A stretch of DNA of 52,911 bases from a bacterium. Lineage in GTDB: Bacteria > Vulcanimicrobiota > Xenobia > Xenobiales > JADMJV01. The stretch is from NCBI GenBank assembly GCA_018780265.1, contig JADMJV010000100.1:1-52911 (forward strand). Reading direction: 5' to 3'. Of this stretch, positions 1 through 6,985 are shown in pieces. The position numbers were made by a program, and so were the translations under genes. The stretch's first letter is position 1. The number at the start of each line of letters is the position of its first letter. The notes beneath the pieces were generated by a model. The model was not told where the DNA came from. It was given only the letters and a program-made list of their open reading frames with translations, and searched no databases.

Positions 1-57
1 TCAGGCAGGATGCGTGCACCATGCCTGTCGCTTCGCGCCATGCCTGGCGCACCAATG

Positions 58-82
58 AAAAGGACTCCTTGCGGAGCCCTTT
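58..82 (-). terminator. Probable intrinsic terminator of rpmG
   Basis: Read on the minus strand, 7-bp arms (GGGCTCC / GGAGTCC, one G-U pair) enclose a GCAA tetraloop and run straight into TTTT. It lies about 20 bases past the rpmG stop, which is where a factor-independent terminator is expected. The U-tract is short, so efficiency is uncertain. The flanking bases 1-57 hold no gene that I can recognise. Confidence 0.6.
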
Positions 83-101
83 GCCTGCCCTGTGGAAGTG
101 A

Positions 102-281
102 CTATTTGACTTCCTTGTGAATGGTGTGGCGGCGAAGATTGGGATTGTATTTCTTCTTCTCCATCCGGTCTGGATGGGTCTGACGATTCTTGGTGGTGGC
201 ATAACGAGAAGGAGTGGCCCCTTCTTTGCGAGCCTCGGTACATTCGAGCGTAATAATCACCCGGGTTTGTTTCTTGGCCAT
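102..281 (-). CDS. rpmG: 50S ribosomal protein bL33
   Basis: This gene encodes the small basic protein bL33 of the large ribosomal subunit. The 59-residue product starts MAKKQTRVIITLECTEAR and contains the family hallmarks RYATTKNRQ and KKKYNPNLRRH. It has a single cysteine, so it is the form without zinc-binding Cys pairs (C-minus). The ATG at 281 follows a strong AAGGAGG ribosome site by about 6 bases. A promoter-like element lies upstream and a hairpin terminator downstream, so it looks monocistronic. Elsewhere rpmG often precedes secE/nusG; the next genes lie outside this window. It was found by reading the minus strand, because the longer overlapping frame there is not coding. Confidence 0.97.
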   Translation of the reverse strand: MAKKQTRVIITLECTEARKEGATPSRYATTKNRQTHPDRMEKKKYNPNLRRHTIHKEVK

Positions 282-317
282 AGGGCCTCCTTCACGTGCT
301 CAAAACTTAGAAACCCT

Positions 318-347
318 CTTATACCAGATAGATTGTCGACTTGACAA
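318..347 (-). promoter_or_regulatory. Putative sigma-70-type promoter of rpmG
   Basis: On the minus strand TTGTCA (347-342) and TATAAG (323-318) are separated by 18 bases. They lie 37-66 bases before the rpmG ATG, which leaves a short leader containing the AAGGAGG site. The match to consensus is good but is judged by eye only. Confidence 0.5.
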
Positions 348-349
348 GT

Positions 350-361
350 GGGAAATTTCCC
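350..361. promoter_or_regulatory. 12-bp perfect palindrome, possible operator
   Basis: GGGAAATTTCCC is a perfect 12-bp palindrome immediately upstream of the rpmG -35 element and about 50 bases before the divergent glycosyltransferase start. The position suits a regulator site shared by both genes, but a chance occurrence cannot be excluded. Confidence 0.3.
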
Positions 362-412
362 ATGCGGCCGATCAAAAGGGAAAAAGGCGTCCTCTGGGCC
401 ATACAACCAGCC

Positions 413-1504
413 ATGCTGAAGATTGTTCTGGCCAACGAAAACCGCGGCCGCGGTGGAGCGGAACGCTTCACGATTCAGTTGGGACAGGCCCTTCAGCGGG
501 TCGGTCACCAGGTCCGATTAGCCTGCCGCCAGGATTCCTGGCTGGCCCGGCAGGGATTACCCTTTCTGGCCATCCCCTACCGCGGAGAGATCGACCCCGC
601 ATCCTACCTGGCCGCCTACCAGGCCATGGGGGCTGCGCCTCCTCACATCGTCCACTGCCAGGCCACCCGTGACCTGGCCCTCTTTGGTCCCTTGTGTCGT
701 CTCCTTTTGAGGGGCGCAAGCCTGATTAAGTCCGAGCATTCGTTCCTGGATTCGGCCGGGTCGGCCTGGCTGCGCTGGTGCTACCGTCAGTGCCAGACCG
801 TAGTGCCCGTATCCCACGCTCTACAGCGCCAGATGCAAGAAGTACTCACCCCTAACTTACCCTACCAGGTGATATACAACGGGATGGACGTACCTCCCCT
901 GACCCAGGCCATTCCCGAGCAGATGCGCGATCATTACTGGATAGGCTACCTGGGCTCGATGCTGGAGAGTAAACGGGTAAATGACGTCATCCAGGCCTGT
1001 GCCCCCCTTTTGCGAACCAGACCGCAGGCACGCCTGCTGCTGGCAGGCGAGGGGCCCGAGCTGCTGGCCTTGCAAGAACTGGCCCAAAATCTAGAAGTGC
1101 AAGACAGCATCTGGATGCCCGGCCACATCGATGACCCCCTCCCCTATCTGGCGGGCCTCAAAGTTTTGGTCCAGGCCAGCCCCCGCGAAACCTTTTCGCT
1201 GGTGGCCCTGGAGGCGATGGCGCTGGAAGTGCCGGTGGTGGCCTACGCCCGCGAGGGCCTGGCCGAGGTAGTAGCGGACGGCCAAACCGGCCTGCTGTCC
1301 TCGACCCTGGAGCACCAGAACCTGACCCTGTCCATCGAGCAATACGCAAACAAGGAAGAACTGCGCAGGCTCCATGGACGGAACGGTCGCCTGAGAGTGC
1401 AACAAAATTTTAGTTGGGAAGTGATTCTGCCTCAGTGGGAAGCCCTTTACCGTTCACTTCCCACTGGCCAGGCGGCGCCACAAGGACCAACCGCTGCCCA
1501 CTAA
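413..1504 (+). CDS. GT4-family glycosyltransferase
   Basis: Likely a retaining glycosyltransferase of the GT-B fold that transfers a sugar from a nucleotide-sugar to a lipid- or polymer-linked acceptor on the inner face of the membrane. The 363-residue protein starts LKIVLANENRGRGGAERF, the glycine-rich acceptor-side loop of family 4. It carries the nucleotide-sugar half typical of the family (YLGSMLESKRV, LLLAGEGPE) and the E-x7-E signature at E259 and E267 (ETFSLVALEAMA). The ATG at 413 was chosen because the fold begins there; an upstream TTG at 341 would add 24 unrelated residues. Its 3' end overlaps the convergent next gene by 51 bases. The substrate is not predictable. Confidence 0.85.
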   Translation: MLKIVLANENRGRGGAERFTIQLGQALQRVGHQVRLACRQDSWLARQGLPFLAIPYRGEIDPASYLAAYQAMGAAPPHIVHCQATRDLALFGPLCRLLLRGASLIKSEHSFLDSAGSAWLRWCYRQCQTVVPVSHALQRQMQEVLTPNLPYQVIYNGMDVPPLTQAIPEQMRDHYWIGYLGSMLESKRVNDVIQACAPLLRTRPQARLLLAGEGPELLALQELAQNLEVQDSIWMPGHIDDPLPYLAGLKVLVQASPRETFSLVALEAMALEVPVVAYAREGLAEVVADGQTGLLSSTLEHQNLTLSIEQYANKEELRRLHGRNGRLRVQQNFSWEVILPQWEALYRSLPTGQAAPQGPTAAH

Positions 1505-2149
1505 AAACAAGATACTCACGGCCAGCAGATCGGTCACCCAAATCCCAACGCCCCCCCAGAAGGTACCGTCGTGCAAACGATAAGCCAGTCTAAGCACATC
1601 TCGGCGACCTGACTTGGGCGGAGCCCCGGAAGCCTCGGTACCCGGAACCAGCGTCCAATTTTCCTGCACTCTGCGATGCAGGCCCCCGCTGGTCAGCACC
1701 GAGAGAGTGCCATCAAATCCCACTTGAAAACTCTGAATGGGTACTTGGGAGGGAAAGTTGACTTTGGTCCAGAGCTTTCCCCCATCAATGCTCGAGAACA
1801 CCCCGTCCTGACGGAGCACGGCGTAGTAGTGACTGGGCTCGTTGGGATGAAAGGCCACCGCCACCACCTGCCGAGCCGGCACCGGCAAATTGATCGAAGT
1901 AAAGGCCTTGCCACCATCCTCGCTGAGAAACAGACCGGAGGCCGTGCCCACCAGCACCTTGTCAGGGTGACTGGCGCAAATCGCATGGGACAGCAAATAC
2001 TGATCGTAGGGGCCCTTCACGTCTCGCACAGGCGGAAAAAGCGACTCGCGATGATTGATGACCAGCGTTGTCAGAGCTGCAATAAGCAAAAAGACGGAGG
2101 CCCCAAGGCCCACCTGGCGGTGCAGAGCACGAAGTTTGGGGGTGGTCAT
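1454..2149 (-). CDS. PepSY-TM-like membrane protein with Asp-box repeats
   Basis: A 231-residue membrane protein. Residues about 8-33 (LHRQVGL...LTTLVINHRE) and about 192-226 (LRLAYRLHDGTFWG...GSGWSLWRR) resemble the first and last helices of PepSY-associated transmembrane proteins, the small two-helix relatives of iron-uptake membrane proteins. Between them, where a periplasmic domain is expected, are two Asp-box motifs (SEDGGKAF, SIDGGKLW), as in sialidase/Ycf48-type beta-propellers. Two boxes are too few for a full propeller. The function is unknown; a membrane-anchored extracytoplasmic domain is the safest reading. It is convergent with the glycosyltransferase (51-base overlap) and divergent from the ABC importer. 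No clear ribosome site precedes the ATG. Confidence 0.65.
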   Translation of the reverse strand: MTTPKLRALHRQVGLGASVFLLIAALTTLVINHRESLFPPVRDVKGPYDQYLLSHAICASHPDKVLVGTASGLFLSEDGGKAFTSINLPVPARQVVAVAFHPNEPSHYYAVLRQDGVFSSIDGGKLWTKVNFPSQVPIQSFQVGFDGTLSVLTSGGLHRRVQENWTLVPGTEASGAPPKSGRRDVLRLAYRLHDGTFWGGVGIWVTDLLAVSILFLVGSGWSLWRRLASGK

Positions 2150-2231
2150 GGCCAGGAGTTACCCAGGCCAGGCCAGCCCCAATCCTGGGGCGCACAGCGG
2201 GAATTGTCTGGTGAATAGGCAAGCAGCCGCA

Positions 2232-4400
2232 ATGCGTTGGTGGATCTGGCTGTGGCTGCTCACTTGTGCCTGCTGGGCCCAACCCGTGGAAGTGGCCCTG
2301 TTTGAAGGCGGAGAAGGGCTCGAGTATTTTCAACGCTGCGCCCAAGAAATGGGAAATGTGACCCTTTATGGCGACCCACGCATCAGCGAGAAGGTGCGCA
2401 TCCGCCTGCTCGAGGGGGCGCCACCCGAGGTCAGCAATGCCAACCTGCCCTATGAGCAGTTAATCGCCAAGGGAAAAATCCAGGCCCTGGACTCGTGGTT
2501 AGACGGCCCAAACTGGGACGGCAGCGGCCGCTGGCGCGACGATTTTCTGCCCGGCAGCCTGGAGCGCTTCACTGTCCGCGGACATGTCTACGGAATCCCC
2601 CTCCAATACACGATTCAAGCCGTTTACTACAACAAGGCCCTGTTTGCAAAAAACGCCTGGCGCCCGCCCGACACCTGGCGGCAATGGGTCCAATTGTGCC
2701 AGAAGATCAAGAGCAGCGGCCGGGCACCGCTGGCCTTTCAGGGTCGCTACACCTACTATGCTTCGCCCCTCATTCATCACGCCTACTATTGCCTGGCCGG
2801 GCCTCAGGCCTATCGGGAACAGTTGCAACTGAAAGCAGGTAGCTTCGACAACCCGGCCATGATTGAATCGCTCCGCCTTGTCCAGCAACTGGCTCAAGAC
2901 TATTTTCAGCCAGGCAGCATGGGCATGAGCCATACCGAGGCCCAACTAGAATTTCTCCAGGGGCACGCCGCCATGCTGGTATGCGGATCGTGGTTCAAGA
3001 GCGAAATGCGTGGCAAGTTCCCGGTTGACTTTCAGTTGGGAGAATTTCCCATCCCCAACCCCTCCGACCGCCCCCACAGAGCGGTTCAGGTAGGAGCCGG
3101 CTACTATTTTGTCTTTGCCCAATCGGCTCATCCTCAGGGCGGAGTCAACTATCTGCGCTACATCACACGCCGCAGTCATGCGCTGCAGTTGGTCAAGACC
3201 CAGGACCTGCCGGTGGCGGTGGTAGGGGCAAATCGGGCCCTCTCCCCTGACCTGGAAGGCCTTGCCCGCGTGCTGGAACAGGCCACCTCCAGCTTTGGCG
3301 AGGATATGGCCTCGACTCATCCAGGTATGGCCCAGGTGTGGTCCGACGTTCGCTTCGACCTCCTGCACAACCGCGCCACACCCGAGAAACTGGCCCGCCA
3401 ACTCGAGGTGGGGGCCGCCCGTTTGGGCCGTGACCCCCATCAGGTCGGAGTGCTCTACCCCTGGCGCCCATGGTTGCTGGGCCTGGTGATACTGGTCCTG
3501 GTCAGCCTGGGACGGTCCCCCAAACCGAGCCACCAGGCCCTGCGCCAGCTACCCCTACTGGACCTACTGTTGCTGGCCGCCCCTCCGCTGCTGATCTACG
3601 CCCTGTTTTTTTTACTGCCCTCGCTGGCCGCCTTGATCGCCTCGGGATGCGAATGGGACGGTCTGGGCCCGCCGTCCTGGGTAGGCACGTTCAACTTTCG
3701 CAACCTGCTGCAGGCCTCGCCCCGATTTTGGCGAGCGCTGGGAAACAATCTCTTCTTAATGGCCTGTGTGCCCACGCTGATCACGGCCTGGAGTCTGCTC
3801 TTCGCAGTCTTGTTGCAGCCCGACCAACGGCGCCACAAATGGCTGCGGGCCCTCTATTTCTTCCCACACCTGCTGGGTATCGGTTCGATTTTGGTATGGC
3901 AGCAACTCTATCATCCTCAGGGGCCACTCAATCAGTTGCTGGTAAAAGTGGGCCTGACCGGTTTTAGCAACTACACCTGGCTCAGCCAGGACCACCTCTA
4001 CCCCAGCATGCTGCCTCTGGCTCTGTGGAGCGCTGGCGGCTTCCAACTGGTCCTGTGCAGCGCGGCCCTCACCCAGGTGCCTGGCGAACTCTATGAAGCG
4101 GCCCGACTGGAGGGCGCAAATCGCTGGCAACAATTCTGGGCGGTCAGTTGGCCCTATTTACGCAGCACCGTCCTGGCTGGCTATTTTCTTCTGCTGATTT
4201 CGGCCGTCAAGTCGTTTGAGACGGTCTGGCTTTTCACCAATCAGGAGCCCACCACCCAGGTCCATGTGCTGGGCACACTGCTGATGCAGACCGCCTTTGC
4301 CGAACTACGCCTGGGGGAAGCCACCGCCCTGGCGGTGATCCTGCTGGCCCTGGTGCTGGCCCTGCAAGCCGCCCTGAGCCGCTGGGAAGAAGACGACTGA
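2232..4400 (+). CDS. ABC sugar importer: binding protein fused to permease
   Basis: A 722-residue natural fusion of the two parts that usually form separate subunits of a MalE/MalF-type sugar importer. Residues 1-16 are a signal peptide (MRWWIWLWLLTCACWA). Residues about 17-400 are a family-1 solute-binding protein (VYGIPLQYTIQAVYYNKALF, GHAAMLVCGSW). Residues about 412-428 form an extra hydrophobic segment, and about 440-722 form a full-length permease. Its EAA loop (EAARLEGANRWQQFWAVSWP, about 620-640) contacts the ATPase. The extra helix would bring the chain back to the cytoplasm before permease helix 1, so the topology fits a working fusion. The start is uncertain; a GTG at 2211 is possible. 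The stop overlaps the next ATG (TGATG). No ATP-binding subunit is in the window. Confidence 0.88.
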   Translation: MRWWIWLWLLTCACWAQPVEVALFEGGEGLEYFQRCAQEMGNVTLYGDPRISEKVRIRLLEGAPPEVSNANLPYEQLIAKGKIQALDSWLDGPNWDGSGRWRDDFLPGSLERFTVRGHVYGIPLQYTIQAVYYNKALFAKNAWRPPDTWRQWVQLCQKIKSSGRAPLAFQGRYTYYASPLIHHAYYCLAGPQAYREQLQLKAGSFDNPAMIESLRLVQQLAQDYFQPGSMGMSHTEAQLEFLQGHAAMLVCGSWFKSEMRGKFPVDFQLGEFPIPNPSDRPHRAVQVGAGYYFVFAQSAHPQGGVNYLRYITRRSHALQLVKTQDLPVAVVGANRALSPDLEGLARVLEQATSSFGEDMASTHPGMAQVWSDVRFDLLHNRATPEKLARQLEVGAARLGRDPHQVGVLYPWRPWLLGLVILVLVSLGRSPKPSHQALRQLPLLDLLLLAAPPLLIYALFFLLPSLAALIASGCEWDGLGPPSWVGTFNFRNLLQASPRFWRALGNNLFLMACVPTLITAWSLLFAVLLQPDQRRHKWLRALYFFPHLLGIGSILVWQQLYHPQGPLNQLLVKVGLTGFSNYTWLSQDHLYPSMLPLALWSAGGFQLVLCSAALTQVPGELYEAARLEGANRWQQFWAVSWPYLRSTVLAGYFLLLISAVKSFETVWLFTNQEPTTQVHVLGTLLMQTAFAELRLGEATALAVILLALVLALQAALSRWEEDD

Positions 4401-5224
4401 TGCGCTGGCTGACACGCATACTGCTGCTGGCGACCGCCCTCTCGGTGTTGTTACCGCTGGGCTGGATCTGCCTGGCAGCCTTTCGCCCGGGCCCCGATGT
4501 CTTTCTCGACCCCCTCGGCTGGCCCCGACGGTGGACTCTGAACAACTTCGTGCAGGCCTTTGCCCTGTCCGGCTTTGCCCGCTATTTTTGGAACTCCTTG
4601 TGGGTCACCGCCTGGAGCACGGGGCTGACGGTCCTGTTTGGCGCCTCGCTGGCTTTTGCCCTGGCACGCTTCCGGTTGCCGGCCAGCAGCCTGACCCAGG
4701 CCGCACTGGCCACCGGTCTGGTTATCCCGCTGCAGTTGGTGGTCTTGCCCCTCTTCTTTCTGCTCAAACAGTTAGGACTGCTGGGCAGCCACTGGGGCCT
4801 GATCCTGGTTTACACCGCCAGCGGCATTCCCTACGCCGTGCTGCTACTGCGAGCTTTTTTTGCGCGCCTGCCCCAAGAGCTGTATGAGGCCGCACTGCTC
4901 GACGGCTGCACACCGGCCACCGCCTTCTGGACCCTATTTCTGCCGCTGGCCCGGCCCGGACTGAGTACGGTAGCCCTGTTTACCGCTCTGAGTATCTACA
5001 ACGAGTACTTTCTGGCCTTCATTTTACTCTCCGGTCACGCCAGCGAGAAATTGCGTACCCTGCCGCTGGGGCTGGCCAATCTGACCATCGTCAGCCAGTA
5101 TCGAGCCGACTTTGGCCAACTGTATGCCGGCATTGTCATCGTCATGCTGCCCAGCATCGCCCTCTATGCCGTGGCCCACAGCCACCTGATGAAAGGCCTC
5201 AGCGACGGAGCCGTAAAAGGCTAA
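4400..5224 (+). CDS. ABC sugar importer permease, MalG/UgpE type
   Basis: A 274-residue inner-membrane permease that would pair with the permease half of the preceding fusion protein. It has six predicted membrane segments and the EAA loop EAALLDGCTPATAFWTLFLP that docks on the ATPase. The N-terminal pattern (LPLGWICLAAFRPG, LNNFVQAF) is that of carbohydrate-importer second permeases (CUT1). Its ATG shares a base with the preceding stop, so translation is probably coupled and the stoichiometry set to 1:1. The substrate is unknown. The ATPase must be encoded elsewhere, perhaps a shared MsmK/UgpC-type protein (inference from the family). Confidence 0.9.
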   Translation: MRWLTRILLLATALSVLLPLGWICLAAFRPGPDVFLDPLGWPRRWTLNNFVQAFALSGFARYFWNSLWVTAWSTGLTVLFGASLAFALARFRLPASSLTQAALATGLVIPLQLVVLPLFFLLKQLGLLGSHWGLILVYTASGIPYAVLLLRAFFARLPQELYEAALLDGCTPATAFWTLFLPLARPGLSTVALFTALSIYNEYFLAFILLSGHASEKLRTLPLGLANLTIVSQYRADFGQLYAGIVIVMLPSIALYAVAHSHLMKGLSDGAVKG

Positions 5225-5247
5225 AGGGGACCTTCAACGGGTCGTTC

Positions 5248-5307
5248 TCACCTTGTCCAGTCGACCAGGTGGCTGACGGTGTTGGTGTCAAGCAAATATT
5301 TCTTCAT
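5248..5307 (-). pseudogene. vapC toxin remnant: first 19 codons only
   Basis: The minus strand reads MKKYLLDTNTVSHLVDWTR and then TGA. LLDTNTVSHL is the canonical start of a VapC PIN-domain ribonuclease, with the first catalytic Asp at residue 7. The ATG overlaps the vapB stop in the classic ATGA arrangement of vapBC operons. About 110 residues, including the other acidic active-site residues, are missing, and only 23 bases separate the stop from the ABC permease end. I read this as a deletion relic; no PIN sequence is visible beyond the stop in any frame. Confidence 0.8.
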
Positions 5308-5564
5308 TCGCTCCATCCTTCGAAGGGATCAAGAGGGTGCATTGCCTGGTTGCGTTCCTTCTCGTCTAAGAAGTCATCAGGCACATCCGTATCCTTCAGG
5401 GCAGAAAAGAAATCATCCCAGTCCGCCGGTCTGCGCGACAACATTACATCGCCCGTTTCCGGGTCCCTGCGAATGAAGACCTGTTTGGTATCGAATCGAT
5501 AGGCGGCGGGCAGCCGTACCGCCTGACTTCGCCCATTGATAAACAGTTTGGCAACCTGGCTCAC
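5304..5564 (-). CDS. vapB: VapB-type antitoxin (AbrB/MazE fold)
   Basis: An 86-residue antitoxin. The N-terminal half (SQVAKLFINGRSQAVRLPAAYRF) is the swapped-hairpin AbrB/SpoVT DNA-binding fold. The acidic C-terminal half (WDDFFSALKDTDVPDDFLDEKE) is the usual toxin-wrapping tail. The start is GTG at 5564 with a GAGG site 11 bases upstream. It would repress its own promoter and neutralise VapC, but the adjoining vapC is reduced to 19 codons, so this is an orphan antitoxin. It may persist as a repressor or as protection against a related toxin elsewhere (inference). A promoter with an overlapping palindrome lies just upstream. Confidence 0.9.
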   Translation of the reverse strand: MSQVAKLFINGRSQAVRLPAAYRFDTKQVFIRRDPETGDVMLSRRPADWDDFFSALKDTDVPDDFLDEKERNQAMHPLDPFEGWSE

Positions 5565-5591
5565 GGCGGCGGTGTCCTCTATTCACGATAG

Positions 5592-5627
5592 ATACCATAG
5601 TATATACCCATCGACAGGTACTTTCAA
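5592..5627 (-). promoter_or_regulatory. vapB promoter with overlapping operator-like palindrome
   Basis: On the minus strand TTGAAA (5627-5622) and TATACT (5604-5599) are 17 bases apart, a near-consensus sigma-70 promoter. An imperfect 12-bp palindrome (ATACCATAGTAT on the plus strand, 5592-5603, 10 of 12 positions symmetric) overlaps the -10 element. This is the expected place for VapB autorepression. The vapB GTG begins 28 bases further on. Confidence 0.6.
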
Positions 5628-5664
5628 GATCGCTCGGACGCAGTCCAAGAGGTCAGCCCGTCGC

Positions 5665-6942
5665 TCAAAAGGCGATTTCGTTTGCCAATTGCAGCAACAC
5701 CTCAAACATCACATGGATGCCATTGGCGCATTGTTGTTGGGTAGAAAATTCACGAGGGTTGTGACTGATCCCATCATACTCGCCGGGCACGAAAACCATC
5801 GCGGACGGGCAGATGCGGGCAAACTCCTGGGCGTCGTGGCCAGCTCCAGCAATGATCGGCTGGTGGCTGAGGCCGGCGCCCTGAGCAGCTTCGGCGATGC
5901 GCTGCTGAAGCGAGGGAGAAAACGCGACCGCCTCGGTGCGAGCCGTCTGCCGCCAGCGAATCTCCACTTTCTCTTCGCTCTGGACCTGCTCATAAAAGGC
6001 CAGCAGATCTTGCTCGGATTTGCGCATATGAAGGTCCGAGGGATTGCGCAGGTCGACGGTTGCCTCTACCCGTCCGGGCACAATATTGACAAGACCCGGC
6101 TGAGGGGCGATACACCCCATGGTGGCCCTCATCTCGCCGTACTCTCCAGAGGCGATCATGGCACGCAACTGAACGTTGATTCGAGAGGCAGCCAGGCCCG
6201 CGTCGGCACGTAAATTCATGGGCGTAGCTCCGGCATGGGCCGATTTTCCCAGGATGGTCAAGGCTTGCCAGGAAATCGCTTGAACGCCCGTCACCACCCC
6301 GATGTCCACCCTTTTGGCTCCCAAAATGGGGCCCTGCTCCACGTGACACTCCAGGTACGCGTAGGGAGCAGCCACCTTCTCGTCAGCCTGGCCCAGAAAT
6401 CCTATCTTTTCCAGCTCGTCACCCAGCCGAAGGCCTTCTCGGTCCCTCAAATCATAGGCCTGCTCCAGAGCCAATCGCCCGGTAGCCACGGCGCTGCCCA
6501 GCATGTCGGTACCAAATCGGCAGCCTTCTTCGTCGGTAAAAAAGGCCACCACCACGGGACGCTGGGTTTCCGTCCCCCGTTCATTGAGCGTGCGCACAAT
6601 CTCGAGGCCACCCAACACACCCAGGCAGCCGTCAAAACGCCCGGCGGTTGGCACCGAATCGATATGCGAACCCACCATCACCGGAGCCAGGTCGGGGCGC
6701 AGGCCCGAGCGACGAGCGTAAACGTTGCCAATTCGGTCAACGGTAACCTCCAGGCCCAATTCGCGCATCCAGGAAAGCACCAACCGTCGACCCTCTCCAT
6801 CTTCGGCGCTCAAGGCCAGACGACAGACGCCTTGCAGGCCTGTCTCCGCATCGGTATAGCGGCCAATCTGGCCCAACGTCTCGAGTGAAGAGTATAGGCG
6901 TGTGGCGTTGATCTGACAGGTGGTGGTCTTGGAATTCGGCAT
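5665..6942 (-). CDS. M20-family N-carbamoylase / allantoate amidohydrolase-like enzyme
   Basis: A 425-residue zinc hydrolase of the allantoate amidohydrolase / N-carbamoyl-L-amino-acid hydrolase / beta-ureidopropionase group, which cleaves ureido or carbamoyl groups in purine, pyrimidine or hydantoin breakdown. Metal ligands visible are H93 (VGSHIDSVP), D104 (GRFDGCLG), E138-E139 (TDEEGCRFG) and H200 (CHVEQGP). A C-terminal His follows GISHNPREFS. The group-specific strings SHIDSVPTAGRFDGCLGV and GAGHDAQEF are present. The ATG at 6942 starts the conserved domain, and residues upstream look unrelated. It lies 43 bases behind aidB on the same strand, so co-transcription is likely. Which substrate it uses cannot be told by eye. 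Confidence 0.9.
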   Translation of the reverse strand: MPNSKTTTCQINATRLYSSLETLGQIGRYTDAETGLQGVCRLALSAEDGEGRRLVLSWMRELGLEVTVDRIGNVYARRSGLRPDLAPVMVGSHIDSVPTAGRFDGCLGVLGGLEIVRTLNERGTETQRPVVVAFFTDEEGCRFGTDMLGSAVATGRLALEQAYDLRDREGLRLGDELEKIGFLGQADEKVAAPYAYLECHVEQGPILGAKRVDIGVVTGVQAISWQALTILGKSAHAGATPMNLRADAGLAASRINVQLRAMIASGEYGEMRATMGCIAPQPGLVNIVPGRVEATVDLRNPSDLHMRKSEQDLLAFYEQVQSEEKVEIRWRQTARTEAVAFSPSLQQRIAEAAQGAGLSHQPIIAGAGHDAQEFARICPSAMVFVPGEYDGISHNPREFSTQQQCANGIHVMFEVLLQLANEIAF

Positions 6943-6985
6943 GGTCGTCGAATTTCCAGGAACCAGAGGGGAATCCTCCAACTCG

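Noticed and set aside
1..243. 80-residue minus-strand frame at the window start
   Set aside because: It overlaps the certain rpmG gene in another frame and has no protein-like pattern.
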